Below are positions 30,354-40,324 of a stretch of 64,000 nt of DNA, in pieces. Location of the stretch: the NCBI RefSeq assembly GCF_963668475.1, contig NZ_OY764544.1:2666001-2730000 (forward strand). The letters run 5' to 3'. The notes below the pieces were generated by a model. It did no database searches, was not told the origin of the DNA, and saw only the letters and a list, made by a program, of their open reading frames with translations. Position 1 is the stretch's first letter; each line of letters begins with the position of its first letter. This stretch comes from an uncultured Methanospirillum sp. Lineage in GTDB: Archaea; Halobacteriota; Methanomicrobia; Methanomicrobiales; Methanospirillaceae. The position numbers and the translations under genes were made by a program.

Positions 30354-32422
30354 TCCTTTTCTTCCTGGTATTTCTTGATAGATATTGCAGCCACTTTATA
30401 CTCAGACATGTATGGTAGCGGTTCTGATGAGTTTAATTCAACGTTTGCAGAAACTCGTTCGATAAAGTGTAGGGGGATAAATGCGGTTCCCTTTTTAATA
30501 TCCCACAATACCCGAACTTTACAGACAAGAGAACCTTTCCTGAATGTCACCTTTATAAGATCATTACTGCTGATCTTCAGAATTTTCGCATCTTCAGGAT
30601 TCATCTCCAAATATCCTTCATTCACCTCATCATTCAGGTTTTTACATCTCCTCGTCATAGTACCTGACTGCCAGTGCCAGATCAACCGGCCGGTGGTTAA
30701 TCGGAAAGGGAATTTTTTATCAGGGAGATCTGCAGGTTCTTTCCATTCTACGGGGAAAAAGACACCTTTTCCATCAGGATGTGCAAAATGATCAGTATAC
30801 AGGATCTGAGTTCCCAACATAGCTGATTCAGTACATGGCCAGTGTATGCCCTCAGGTCTGCTGACATTCTCCCATGTCATTCCCCGGTATTGTGGAATGG
30901 CAGAGCACATCTCCTCGAAAATTTCTTTTGCATCATTGTAATCGAACTGCTCAACATATCCCATCTTTCTGGCAAGAGCAGTGATAATTTCATAATCTGG
31001 TTTAGCTTCACCAGGTGGATCAACCGCTTTTCTGATTCGTTGGACTCTGCGTTCAGTATTTGTTTGAGTTCCATCCTTTTCTGCCCAGCATGCTGCTGGA
31101 AGAACAACATCAGCGTACTGACAAGTTTCTGTGAAAAAAATATCCTGAACTACGAGAAAGTCAACTTTTTTTAGTCCATCGATAATTATTGTAGGATTAG
31201 GTTCAGAAACAACTGGGTTTTCTCCGATAAGATACATGGATCTGATGTGTGGGGATGATGATCTGAGCTGCTCAAACATGGTATTGATATCATATCCTTC
31301 GCGAGGTTCACAGATGCCATCAGGAAATCCCCATAATTTGGATATCCTCCTATGAGCAGTTCCATCGGTTATTGCGCTGTATCCGGGGAAAAAATTTGGA
31401 AGACAACCGGCATCACAGGCTCCCTGCACATTATTCTGACCACGTAATGCATTAACGCCAGTCCCAGGACGACCGATGTTTCCGGTGAGCATCATCAGAT
31501 TTGCAATAGATTTTACATTATCTACCCCGGTTGTCTGTTGGGTAATGCCCATTGCGTATAATATTGTGCATTTTTTTGCCGTTCCGATCCATTCAGCAGT
31601 TTTTCTAATCAGGTCCGGAGTTACCCCACATAGCCCCCCTGCAATCTCCGGTTCATAGCGTCTCTGCAGGACGACCTTTTTTACTGCTTCGAACTGGTTT
31701 GTTCGTTCAGAGATGAATGATTGATCATGCCAACCGTTCCTGATGATCTCTCCCATGATACTATTGAGGAGAAGAACATCTGAACCGCTGTAAAACTGAA
31801 TAAAGAGATCAGATTGGACTGCAGTTGGAGTGAACCTGGGATCTGCGGAGATTACATGAGCACCGCGTGAACGTGCTTTGATGATCTGTCTTCCAACAAG
31901 GGGATGCTGTTCAAGAGTATTACTCCCGAGACAGAGGATGCAGTCAGACTCACTGATATCTGGAATCGAATTGGTCATCGCATTGCATCCAAATGCAAGG
32001 TTAAGGCCAACCATTGTGGCGGAATGACAAAGGCGGGCACAGTGATCGATATGACGGGTCTTCAGAACCCCCCTTGCAAATTTCATTGCAAGATAATTAT
32101 CTTCATTCGAACACCGTGCTGATGTGAGTACTGCCAGTTCCTCTGGTTTATATGAAGAAAATTGCTTGGCGATCAGATTAAGGGCAGCTTCCCAGTCTGC
32201 TTCATAAAAAATATCCCCTTTTCTGATCAAAGGCTTTTTTAATCTATCTGGATTTCCTATGAACTGGTGACAATACGTTCCCTTCGGACAGACACGTCCT
32301 TCATTTACCGGTGATCGATAATATGGAGCAGTTCCGATAACCTTCCCATCCTCCACCATGAGATTTAGTGAACAGCCAGTACTACAATACGGGCATGTGG
32401 TAGTGACCTGAGTGAACGTCAT
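30350..32422 (-). CDS. fdhA: F420-reducing formate dehydrogenase, alpha subunit (copy 1)
   Basis: This is the catalytic subunit, a molybdopterin (Mo or W) enzyme that oxidises formate to CO2. The 690-residue product has an N-terminal 4Fe-4S motif (CPYCSTGCS...RVCPKG) and the active-site stretch HIDHCARLCHSATMVG. In the latter the metal ligand is cysteine where E. coli FdhF has selenocysteine. GSNTLEQHPLVGR, MLTGNIGRPGTGVNALRGQNNVQGA and the C-terminal LTTGRLIWHWQSGTMTRR follow. It is transcribed before fdhB and lies 125 bp downstream of the MoeA pair. Confidence 0.95.
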   Translation of the reverse strand: MTFTQVTTTCPYCSTGCSLNLMVEDGKVIGTAPYYRSPVNEGRVCPKGTYCHQFIGNPDRLKKPLIRKGDIFYEADWEAALNLIAKQFSSYKPEELAVLTSARCSNEDNYLAMKFARGVLKTRHIDHCARLCHSATMVGLNLAFGCNAMTNSIPDISESDCILCLGSNTLEQHPLVGRQIIKARSRGAHVISADPRFTPTAVQSDLFIQFYSGSDVLLLNSIMGEIIRNGWHDQSFISERTNQFEAVKKVVLQRRYEPEIAGGLCGVTPDLIRKTAEWIGTAKKCTILYAMGITQQTTGVDNVKSIANLMMLTGNIGRPGTGVNALRGQNNVQGACDAGCLPNFFPGYSAITDGTAHRRISKLWGFPDGICEPREGYDINTMFEQLRSSSPHIRSMYLIGENPVVSEPNPTIIIDGLKKVDFLVVQDIFFTETCQYADVVLPAACWAEKDGTQTNTERRVQRIRKAVDPPGEAKPDYEIITALARKMGYVEQFDYNDAKEIFEEMCSAIPQYRGMTWENVSRPEGIHWPCTESAMLGTQILYTDHFAHPDGKGVFFPVEWKEPADLPDKKFPFRLTTGRLIWHWQSGTMTRRCKNLNDEVNEGYLEMNPEDAKILKISSNDLIKVTFRKGSLVCKVRVLWDIKKGTAFIPLHFIERVSANVELNSSEPLPYMSEYKVAAISIKKYQEEKE

Positions 32423-32547
32423 CGATAATATCTCTGTAATAAATAGGGAGATGATGGTAGTTATTATTCATTCCCATGTGAGAAATTGAAAAGAGAATTG
32501 AGAGAGTTCTTACATAGGAAATGTCAGGGATCCTGATAGATCCAAGG

Positions 32548-34425
32548 TTAGCCACACATTCGTATCACTCCTGTTTTCTCAATCTCATATCCTCCTAGTC
32601 CAGTGAGTACTCTCTTGAACTCCGGAGTTTGTATGAGATCAGCAATTGCCCTGATACGAGAATCGCTTTCATATAATTTTCTGGTCGTTACAAGTTCGTA
32701 TCTTTCAACACCAACCGGGATGAATGAAAGTGAAAAGGAATGAGCTGCACTATAAACTGCCATACCAAGATCAGCGTCACCGCTTTTCACTGCAAGACAA
32801 ACGCCGAGATGGGTGGTCGCTTCTCTATCATATCCATCAATCTGTCCGGATACGATTCCCTTCTGCTTCAGGAGATGATCAAGAAGCATCCTGGTTCCTG
32901 ATCCCCGCTGTCGGTTAATAAACCGGTGAGTTGTGAGAGCCTCAAAGTCTAGTGAGTCCCGGGAGACCATACCCTGTACTCGTTCTGCCACACATATCAG
33001 AACCAGTTCTTCACCAGGGAAATACTTCTGTAGGTATGGAATGTTATATTCTCCATCCTCTGCAAGCATATGCATCGGTGCAAGGTGGCAGTACCCCCTC
33101 TTTAACGTTAAAAGGCCTCCCATGCTCCCTACATGTGAAGAAGCAATCCGAATGCCAGAGCGTCTTATCAAATTGGCAAGATGATCAATAACCGGATCAT
33201 GACTCCCTGTGATCATCACAACCTGTTCTGCAACGGAAAGGCTTACTGTCAGATAAGCGGTAGTTTTTTCACCTGCTTCCAGCCCCTCCTGAGCGGATGG
33301 GATCTTCAGATATGCATTTGCTCTTACCATGCTCATCTGAACTCCTGAACCACGGGAGAGCGGAGAAGCAATCCAATCGTTTTGTATTCTTCCAACTGTA
33401 GTAAGAACAAACTCATCAGTTCCTATCGATGAGTGCAATGCACTTGCCAGTTGAACTGGTATGGATTGAGGTTCCGGAATGGTAAACCCATACCAGGAAA
33501 GAAGAGGCACAACAACCTCACGGAGTATGGTATGACAGGCGATCGGATATCCTGGCATGCCGATGACCGGTCTGTTATTAACTATCCCTAATATAACAGG
33601 TTTAGCAGGTTTGATCGCGATGCCATGAATGATTACGGAGCCTAACTCTTCAATAACCTGGGCTGTAAAATCTTTGGTTCCTTTGGATGATCCTGCAGAA
33701 ATGATAACTACATCATGTGTTTCTGCGGCCTTTTTTACTGCATCACGGATCTTGTCCAGATCGTCGGGTATGATTGGGTGGTGGGTGACAGATACACCGG
33801 CTTCAGAGAGCATAGCTGAGGCCATGTGCATATTACTCTCAATTACCTGGCCGGGAAGCGGTTTTGTCCCGACTGGTATGATCTCACTTCCGGTTGGGAT
33901 CAGGGCAATCTTGAGATCAAGAACTGATACTTCTGGTACCCCATAACTGATCATAGCACCGATATCGACCGGTCGAATCCGGGTGAGGGAAGGAATGACC
34001 ATTTCTGTCTCTGCAATATCCTCCCCGATTGGTCTGATATGTTGCCATGGGTGAGCTGCAGCGAAGATCTGGTATGAACCGTTCTGTTCTATGATGTCTT
34101 CTATCATGATCACAGCATCAAACCCGTCAGGAATTACATTTCCAGTATTAACTCGTTTAAAATTCGCGAGGGTGAGCGGGTTTTGATCTGTCGCTCCTGC
34201 AGTTTCAGCACTATTTACGGCAATACCATCCATGGCTGAAAGATGTGCAGCAGGAATAGATAACGGAGATAAAACGGCCTCTGCAGTAATCCTCCCACTT
34301 GAGTTCTGAACCGGAATTTTTATAATACCGGGAATACATGAAAACTGACCCTGGAATATTTTCAGGGCCTCATCAAGGGACGTGAGTGTGAGATACCGGG
34401 TTGCTCCATCAATATCCTTTACCAT
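32548..34425 (-). CDS. moeA: Molybdopterin molybdenumtransferase MoeA with C-terminal periplasmic-binding-protein-like domain
   Basis: MoeA inserts molybdate (or tungstate) into adenylated molybdopterin. Residues about 1-400 are MoeA: SAMDGIAVNSA, NTGNVIPDGFDAVIMIED, ALIPTGSEIIPVG and SAGSSKGTKDFTAQVIEE, with GYPIACHTIL. Residues about 405-620 are a LysR-substrate/PBP-like domain (VVMITGSHDPVIDHLANLI, SHVGSMGGLLTLKRG, NRQRGSGTRMLLDHLL and GDADLGMAVYSAA). It is 625 residues long. The fused binding domain is known in archaeal MoeA proteins and might sense a small ligand. Overlaps the other MoeA by 7 bp. Confidence 0.93.
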   Translation of the reverse strand: MVKDIDGATRYLTLTSLDEALKIFQGQFSCIPGIIKIPVQNSSGRITAEAVLSPLSIPAAHLSAMDGIAVNSAETAGATDQNPLTLANFKRVNTGNVIPDGFDAVIMIEDIIEQNGSYQIFAAAHPWQHIRPIGEDIAETEMVIPSLTRIRPVDIGAMISYGVPEVSVLDLKIALIPTGSEIIPVGTKPLPGQVIESNMHMASAMLSEAGVSVTHHPIIPDDLDKIRDAVKKAAETHDVVIISAGSSKGTKDFTAQVIEELGSVIIHGIAIKPAKPVILGIVNNRPVIGMPGYPIACHTILREVVVPLLSWYGFTIPEPQSIPVQLASALHSSIGTDEFVLTTVGRIQNDWIASPLSRGSGVQMSMVRANAYLKIPSAQEGLEAGEKTTAYLTVSLSVAEQVVMITGSHDPVIDHLANLIRRSGIRIASSHVGSMGGLLTLKRGYCHLAPMHMLAEDGEYNIPYLQKYFPGEELVLICVAERVQGMVSRDSLDFEALTTHRFINRQRGSGTRMLLDHLLKQKGIVSGQIDGYDREATTHLGVCLAVKSGDADLGMAVYSAAHSFSLSFIPVGVERYELVTTRKLYESDSRIRAIADLIQTPEFKRVLTGLGGYEIEKTGVIRMCG

Positions 34426-35621
34426 ATAAGAACCTCAACAATCTCTCCTGCTTCGTATCCTTCAACAGATCCAGGTATCCGGATAATCCCGTCACTTAAG
34501 AGAAGAGTATTCGTAAGTCCGGATTTTCCCAGTACCGGGAGAATAAACTTTCCATCAAAGACACCCCTGACATAATCTTCTCTTCCCTGTACTGATTTTA
34601 GAGGGACCATTAATGGGGCATGGATATATCTTTCAGAAGAGTTGACTCCCCTCATTCCCTTGAGTAGTTCCCGAACAAGAACAAGGAGTATAATATATGC
34701 TGATGCCGGGTGACCGGGAAGTCCAATTACCGGCTTTCCATTTGCAGTTCCGATAATAGTTGGTTTTCCCGGTGAGATGGCAATACCATGAACCAGAACC
34801 TCTCCGCGGGAGGCGATGATATCAGCACACATATCCCGTTCCCCTTTTGAGCTACCTCCGGATATCAGAACAGCGTCACATGAAGCCAGAGCCTCGTCAA
34901 GTGCCTGAATCAAGGAGTCGCAGTCATCAGGGATGATACCGTACACGACCGGAATACAACCCTCCTCTGATACAAATCCGGTACAAAGCCAGGTGTTTAC
35001 ATCCCGGATCTCTCCACCTTTCGGTTTTTCATCGACCGGTACCAGTTCATTCCCTGTTGAAATGATACCTATACGTGGTCTAGATGTAACAGTAACACTG
35101 TTGCAGCCACAGGCAGCCAGCACTCCGCAGACCCGTGAATTGATTATTGTTCCAGCTTTAATTGCCGGTCGATGAGTTCCAAAATCTTCTCCTTTGGAGA
35201 TTTTATTCTCACCTACAGAAACAGGCTTGTGTATGAGAATCTGATCATCAAGTTCCTCACAATATTCGATCATGACGACTGCATCGGCCCCACATGGAAG
35301 AACTCCTCCTGTGGGTATGTATACGCAGGAGCCAGGCTGAAGAGAAATACTCCTGTCTTCTCCCATTGCCACCCTTCCTGATAATGATAGCATAGCCGGA
35401 ATAGATTCGCTGGCACCGACGGTATCTGAAGCATGAACAGCGTATCCATCTACCGTTGAGCGATCAAACCCGGGGATATCCACATCAGAGGTAACATCAC
35501 AGGCTAGTGCTCTTCCGATCGAATCTGATAACGGTATGATCTCAGGTTGTGTTGGAGTGGCGATCTTTCTAATAATTTTGATTGCTTCTCCAACAGAGAT
35601 GACTGAAAGAAACCGGGTCAT
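34419..35621 (-). CDS. moeA: Molybdopterin molybdenumtransferase MoeA (short form)
   Basis: A 400-residue MoeA paralogue without the extra domain. It shows FDRSTVDGYAVHASD, YIPTGGVLPCGADAVVMIEY, GIISTGNELVPV and SGGSSKGERDM, and VIGLPGHPASAYII near the end. It sits directly upstream of the fused MoeA in the same transcript. Paired MoeA paralogues have been proposed to split molybdate and tungstate handling in archaea, which fits a cluster with separate W and Mo uptake; this is inference. Its ATG overlaps the stop of the small upstream gene (ATGA). Confidence 0.93.
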   Translation of the reverse strand: MTRFLSVISVGEAIKIIRKIATPTQPEIIPLSDSIGRALACDVTSDVDIPGFDRSTVDGYAVHASDTVGASESIPAMLSLSGRVAMGEDRSISLQPGSCVYIPTGGVLPCGADAVVMIEYCEELDDQILIHKPVSVGENKISKGEDFGTHRPAIKAGTIINSRVCGVLAACGCNSVTVTSRPRIGIISTGNELVPVDEKPKGGEIRDVNTWLCTGFVSEEGCIPVVYGIIPDDCDSLIQALDEALASCDAVLISGGSSKGERDMCADIIASRGEVLVHGIAISPGKPTIIGTANGKPVIGLPGHPASAYIILLVLVRELLKGMRGVNSSERYIHAPLMVPLKSVQGREDYVRGVFDGKFILPVLGKSGLTNTLLLSDGIIRIPGSVEGYEAGEIVEVLIW

Positions 35622-35794
35622 GAGAAACAGCCTGGTTGACAGGTACGAATTTTAATTGGGTGCTCTCTGCAAAATCTGGAAATTTCCCGCTTTGTAATGC
35701 CAAACGTATCAGGTATCTCTAACGCTTTGGTACAGGAAAGATCTGAAGTTACCCCTTCCTGCTCAAAGATAGACTGTATCTTCTCTTCATCCAT
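35618..35794 (-). CDS. Small Cys-tailed protein heading the moeA operon
   Basis: A 58-residue protein beginning MDEEKIQSIFEQEGVTSDLS and ending IKIRTCQPGCFS. It has Cys21 and Cys42 plus a CxxxC pair at the very C-terminus (Cys52, Cys56). A small helix-turn-helix-like body with a CQxGCF ending is a pattern I recall from short proteins encoded beside molybdenum-cofactor and formate-dehydrogenase genes, where no function is established. The 4-bp overlap with moeA shows it is the operon's first gene. The frame stays open for about 27 codons further upstream (to about 35877), so the true start could be earlier. Confidence 0.7.
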   Translation of the reverse strand: MDEEKIQSIFEQEGVTSDLSCTKALEIPDTFGITKREISRFCREHPIKIRTCQPGCFS

Positions 35795-36314
35795 ATCATT
35801 CAGTCCTAACTGTATTGGGAGAATAGTAGTGATAAACCTCTCATCCTTATTCCGGGTCTGGGTTCGCAGACATAATGTTCAAAAATCTCACACTGAATAG
35901 TCAATGTTTGATTACCAGGTTTTTATTTTATCTTTTTTCATTCGAAGTATATGATTACTCTATACTTAAGAAAAAATTTAGACGTTTCGATTAAAAAAAT
36001 CCTGGCATATCATCTATAAATCATCAAGTCTGCGGCACCTTGTAGGTTCATAAGTTTCTTGAAGAATGTTGTCACGGATATCACTTGGTATATCAATAAA
36101 ATCGGATTTTATCGGATTACTGGGCACGCAACCAATAGTAAAGATCAAAAAATAAAAAAATTGGATAGTAAATGATTATTATCTAATCCTGGCTGGTCTT
36201 CTCACCATATTTCACAAAATGTGGTCCGCAACTGCCATATGACTTATATATTCAAGGGCCCCATCATGTATTGCTCGGTTAAAAAAGGTCGAGCAGAAAC
36301 AATAAAGGTGTTCC

Positions 36315-36375
36315 GGCAGAATCAACCCGAACCATGAGGTGTTTTCCCGAGTTCATGCTTCATGGTGATTCTGCC
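36315..36375. repeat. Long bulged hairpin upstream of the fwd operon
   Basis: GGCAGAATCA (36315-36324) pairs with TGATTCTGCC (36366-36375), and ACCATGA (36331-36337) pairs with TCATGGT (36360-36366). A 6-nt bulge separates the two helices on the 5' side and the loop is 22 nt. It could be a structured RNA, an operator or the end of a lost mobile element. Confidence 0.6.
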
Positions 36376-36735
36376 TACCGAGGAAAAGTGCAGAAGATTT
36401 CTGCAGCTATTTGTTTGCCGGTCATACTATATCAACCAGATTGGGATTCTGGTTTTCCGGATAAAATCTTTGCAAATTCAATTTAATTGCATGATTAATT
36501 CTAATTCACTATAAATATTCATAAGTGCGGCATGAGATCTGGGAATTAGTCTGGACATGAAAATCCCCAGAAAAAATATATGCATTGTGCTCAAAATTTG
36601 GAAGATATTTGCGAGATAGCGCAAAGAACATTTTTGCAGATTAATTCAACACATAATCAATTTTAACAATTTATTATTTATATTCTGTAACTCTGATCAC
36701 CAATTTTCACAACTTTATTAGATCTGAATGATGTT

Positions 36736-36746
36736 ACATAAATAGT
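36736..36746 (+). promoter_or_regulatory. Candidate TATA box of the fwd operon
   Basis: ACATAAATAGT is the closest box-A-like site to fwdD, about 135 bp upstream, which would leave a leader of roughly 110 nt. The match is moderate; an alternative TTTATTAG lies at about 36713-36720. Confidence 0.35.
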
Positions 36747-36880
36747 ACTTCAGAAGAAGTTCTATTACTGTAACGTGACAGTGTAGTTTCAGGGCGGCCT
36801 GCGAGTCACAACATGGTGGGATCAACCAGAATACTACAACTGACCACATTCAGAGCATTTGTACCAAACTGAGGAACACA

Positions 36881-37282
36881 ATGAGCTCGATTACGATCAA
36901 CCTGATATCAGGTCGCACCATCCAGCAGGGAGTCTCGATGGAAGGTGGCAAGGAGAAGAATAACTACCGCCTTGCCTGTGGAATCATCGAGATGGATGAA
37001 GCCGAATTTAAAAAACTCGGCGTTATGAAGAACACCAACGTGAAAGTGTCAAGCGAATTCGGGAGTGTTGTAGTCAAGGCAATAGCAGCAACACAGGGAC
37101 CGCACCCGGGCATAGCATTCATTCCGATGGGACCCTGGGCAAACAAGGTAACCAGCACCGAGACCTACTCGACTGGCATGCCCACGTTTAAAGGAGTGCC
37201 GGTAACTGTAGAACCAGCGCCTGAAGAAAAAGTCCTCTCCTCAGTCGATCTTGTTCGAGAATACTGTTTTGGTGATAACTGA
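36881..37282 (+). CDS. fwdD: Formylmethanofuran dehydrogenase, subunit D
   Basis: A 133-residue protein of the molybdopterin-dinucleotide-binding fold that completes the active-site pocket of FwdB. It has the N-terminal INLISGRTIQQGVSMEGG, RLACGIIEMDEAEFKKLG and the end FIPMGPWANKVTSTETYSTGMP with FKGVPVTVEP. It is the first gene of a D-B-A-C operon and shares one base with fwdB. Confidence 0.95.
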   Translation: MSSITINLISGRTIQQGVSMEGGKEKNNYRLACGIIEMDEAEFKKLGVMKNTNVKVSSEFGSVVVKAIAATQGPHPGIAFIPMGPWANKVTSTETYSTGMPTFKGVPVTVEPAPEEKVLSSVDLVREYCFGDN

Positions 37283-38601
37283 TGTCAAAAACGATCACTG
37301 ATGTAGTCTGCCCGTTCTGTGGTACGCTCTGTGATGATCTTATCGTCACCACCGATGATGAAGGAAAGAAGATCCTGAGTGTTGACAACGCCTGTGCAAT
37401 CGGGGCCGAGAAGTTCATTCACTCATCAGACCATTCACACCGGGTCACCAGACCACGCAAGATGCAGGAAGACGGTTCCTTTAAAGAGATATCATACGAA
37501 GAAGCCATCGAACACACTGCAAAGATCCTTTCAAACGCGAAAAAGCCGCTGATGTACGGCTGGTCTTCAACTTCATGCGAAGCAGACAGTGTCGGTCACG
37601 AGATTGCAGAACTCTGTGGTGGCATTGTTGATAACACTGCAGCAGTCTGTCACGGAACCACCCTAATAGCAGTTCAGAATGTGGGTATCCCAAGCTGCAC
37701 ACTCGGAGAGGTCAAGAACCGTGCAGACAGGATCATCTTCTGGGGATGCAATCCGGCACACGCTCACCCACGCCACATGTCCCGGTACTCTATCTTCCCA
37801 CGTGGATACTTCACCGGTAAGGGAGCAAAACAGAGAAAGATCATCGTCGTAGACCCACGTCCAACCGACACTTCAACCCTTGCTGATATCCATCTCCAGG
37901 TCGAGCAGGGATATGATTACGAACTCCTCCAGGCACTTCGTGCCGCAGTTCGTGGCGAGCCTCTTGTCGGAGATGTCATCGCAGGTGTTCCGAAAGAGAC
38001 AGTCTACGAAGCTGTTGAAGTTCTCAAGTCAGGACGGTTCGGAGTCATATTCTTCGGTATGGGTGTTACCCAGTCGCTTGGAAAAGACCACAACATCGAT
38101 GCAGCCATCTGTCTGACCAAGGATCTCAACGATTACACCAAGTTCTCGATCGTTGCAATGCGTGGTCACTACAATGTGACCGGATCAGGTCAGGTGCTCG
38201 GCTGGCAGTATGGATTCCCATACTCTGTAGACCTGTCACGTGGATTTGCAAGATATAATCCCGGAGAGACCGGCTCTATCGAGGTCCTCAAACGCCAGGA
38301 GGCAGATGCAATCTTTGTGCTTGGCAGTGACCCGGGTGCACACTTCCCGATGAGGTGTGTCAAGGAGATCTCCAGACTCCCCTCTGTTGCAATCGATCCA
38401 CACATCACACCAACCACTGAGATCTGTGACGTACACGTCCCGGTAGCATTCGTCGGTGTTGAAGTCGGTGGTAACTGCTATCGTATGGACAACGTCCCAA
38501 TCGAGGCACGTAAAGTTGTAGAACCACCAGAGGGCATGATGACCGACCAGCAGTTCCTCACTGCGGTTCTCGCGAGAGTAAAAGAGCTCAAGGCTAACTA
38601 G
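37282..38601 (+). CDS. fwdB: Formylmethanofuran dehydrogenase, subunit B (catalytic)
   Basis: FwdB carries the W- or Mo-pterin where CO2 is reduced to formate in the first step of methanogenesis. The 439 residues have a 4Fe-4S motif (CPFCGTLCDD...NACAIG) and the active-site region DNTAAVCHGTTLIAVQNVG. There the metal ligand is a cysteine (about residue 121), so this is the non-selenium form. GCNPAHAHPRHMSRYS and RGHYNVTGSGQVLGWQYGFP also match. W and Mo versions cannot be told apart by sequence alone. Confidence 0.96.
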   Translation: MSKTITDVVCPFCGTLCDDLIVTTDDEGKKILSVDNACAIGAEKFIHSSDHSHRVTRPRKMQEDGSFKEISYEEAIEHTAKILSNAKKPLMYGWSSTSCEADSVGHEIAELCGGIVDNTAAVCHGTTLIAVQNVGIPSCTLGEVKNRADRIIFWGCNPAHAHPRHMSRYSIFPRGYFTGKGAKQRKIIVVDPRPTDTSTLADIHLQVEQGYDYELLQALRAAVRGEPLVGDVIAGVPKETVYEAVEVLKSGRFGVIFFGMGVTQSLGKDHNIDAAICLTKDLNDYTKFSIVAMRGHYNVTGSGQVLGWQYGFPYSVDLSRGFARYNPGETGSIEVLKRQEADAIFVLGSDPGAHFPMRCVKEISRLPSVAIDPHITPTTEICDVHVPVAFVGVEVGGNCYRMDNVPIEARKVVEPPEGMMTDQQFLTAVLARVKELKAN

Positions 38602-38612
38602 AGGGAGAGAAC

Positions 38613-40310
38613 ATGAGCGAATATATCATCAAAAACGGAACTGTCTACGACCCGAAGACCGAGGTCAAGGGAGAGGTCAAGGATATCTGTATCAAGGACG
38701 GCAAGATCGTAGACAAGGTCTCTTCCAAGGCAAAGTCCATCGATGCCAAGGGCAAGACCGTCATGGCAGGTGCAGTCGAGATTCATGCACACGTAGCAGG
38801 ACCAAAAGTCAACGAAGGCCGGAACTACCGACCTGAAGATAAACTCTTCTCCTACCAGCCAGGCGGAAAGCACACCCGCATGGCAGGTGGATTCTCTATC
38901 CCAACCACGTTCAAGACCGGGTATGAGTATGCCAAGATGGGATACACCACCGTCATGGAGGCAGCAATGCCACCACTCTACGCCCGCCACGTGCATGAGG
39001 AGATCAAGGACACACCGATCATCGACGAGGGTGCATTCCCGGTCTTTGGAAACAACTGGTTTGTCTTTGAGTACCTCAAGAACAACGAGATGGACAATGT
39101 CATGGCATACATATCCTGGCTGCTCAAGACCACCAAGGGATATGCAATCAAGATTGTGAACCCGGGTGGTTCAGAAGCCTGGGGATGGGGAGAGAACTGC
39201 ACAACCATTCATGACCCGGTTCCGTACTTTGACATCACCCCTGCCGAGATCATGAAGGGGCTCCTCACTGCCAACGAGAAGATGGGACTCCCCCACTCGA
39301 TCCACGTTCACACCAACAACCTCGGCAACCCGGGCAACTACACAGATACTCTTGATACCTTCAAGCTCGCCCAGGGTGTCAAGCCGAACAACAAGTTCGG
39401 TCGTGACCAGGTCTTCCATCACACCCATGTCCAGTTCCACTCCTACGGTGGAGACAGCTGGCTGAACTTTGAGTCCAAGGCCAAGGAGATCATGGACTAT
39501 GTCAATGCAAACAAGAACATGACCATTGACCTTGGCTGTGTGACCCTTGATGAGACCACCACGATGACCGCAGACGGTCCGTTCGAGCACCACCTGACAA
39601 CCCTCAACCACCTCAAGTGGGCAAACGTGGATGTCGAACTTGAGACCAGCTCAGGAATCGTGCCATACGTCTACGATCCGAACGTCAAGGTTTGTGCAAT
39701 TCAGTGGGCAATCGGTCTCGAACTCGCTCTCTACACGAAAGACCCGATGAGATCCTTCATCACCACCGACCACCCGAACGCAGGACCATTCACCAGGTAC
39801 CCACGGATCTTCAAGTGGCTCATGTCTGACAAGTCCAGACAGGAGATGCTCAAGGGATTCAAGTACTCTGACAAGGTCATTGCAGCAACCAACCTTGCAT
39901 CTCTCGACCGTGAGATCACCTTCTACGAACTCGCACAGATGACCCGTGCAGGTCCGGCAAAATCCCTCGGCTTAACGAATATGTTCGGAGGACTCGCCCC
40001 GGGCATGGAAGCAGATGTTGTCATCTACGACATCAATGAAGCCAAGATCAAGGATCCAGAAGAGATCGAGAAGGCATTCAGTGCTGCAACCCATGTCTTC
40101 AAGTCAGGTACCCTCGTTGTAGACAACGGGGAGATCGTCAGCAACGGAAACAAACGTACCCTCTGGGTTGACGCAAAAGTTCCAACCAATGCACAGGTTG
40201 AGCGTGATGTGCAGATGAAGTTCCTGAAGTATTACAGTGTCAACCTGAACAACTACGAAGTTTCAGACCACTACGTTGCAAACCCGTATGTGATCGAGGT
40301 TGAGAACTGA
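38613..40310 (+). CDS. fwdA: Formylmethanofuran dehydrogenase, subunit A (amidohydrolase-like)
   Basis: FwdA takes formate through an internal tunnel and condenses it with methanofuran at a binuclear zinc centre. The 565-residue protein has the metal-binding EIHAHVAGPKV, the probable carboxylated lysine in AIKIVNPGGSEAWGWG, His residues in HSIHVHTNNLG and FHHTHVQFHSYG, and the Asp in TTDHPNAGPFTR. Length is normal. It begins 11 bp after fwdB, behind a GGGAGAG ribosome-binding site. Confidence 0.96.
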   Translation: MSEYIIKNGTVYDPKTEVKGEVKDICIKDGKIVDKVSSKAKSIDAKGKTVMAGAVEIHAHVAGPKVNEGRNYRPEDKLFSYQPGGKHTRMAGGFSIPTTFKTGYEYAKMGYTTVMEAAMPPLYARHVHEEIKDTPIIDEGAFPVFGNNWFVFEYLKNNEMDNVMAYISWLLKTTKGYAIKIVNPGGSEAWGWGENCTTIHDPVPYFDITPAEIMKGLLTANEKMGLPHSIHVHTNNLGNPGNYTDTLDTFKLAQGVKPNNKFGRDQVFHHTHVQFHSYGGDSWLNFESKAKEIMDYVNANKNMTIDLGCVTLDETTTMTADGPFEHHLTTLNHLKWANVDVELETSSGIVPYVYDPNVKVCAIQWAIGLELALYTKDPMRSFITTDHPNAGPFTRYPRIFKWLMSDKSRQEMLKGFKYSDKVIAATNLASLDREITFYELAQMTRAGPAKSLGLTNMFGGLAPGMEADVVIYDINEAKIKDPEEIEKAFSAATHVFKSGTLVVDNGEIVSNGNKRTLWVDAKVPTNAQVERDVQMKFLKYYSVNLNNYEVSDHYVANPYVIEVEN

Positions 40311-40324
40311 AGGGGGAAGGGAAA

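Larger units (their letters stand above)
35795..36880. other. Long intergenic region between moeA and fwd operons
   Basis: About 1.09 kb, AT-rich, with no intact gene. Minus-strand traces of former coding sequence are readable at about 36130-36010 (PIKSDFIDIPSDIRDN then LQETYEPTRCRRLDDL and a stop) and about 36330-36220 (RAIHDGALEYISHMAVADHI). Neither has a proper start, and I do not recognise them. The region also holds a long hairpin, a second small hairpin (AACCAGA/TCTGGTT at 36434-36454, followed by TTTT) and the presumed fwd promoter. Confidence 0.5.
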
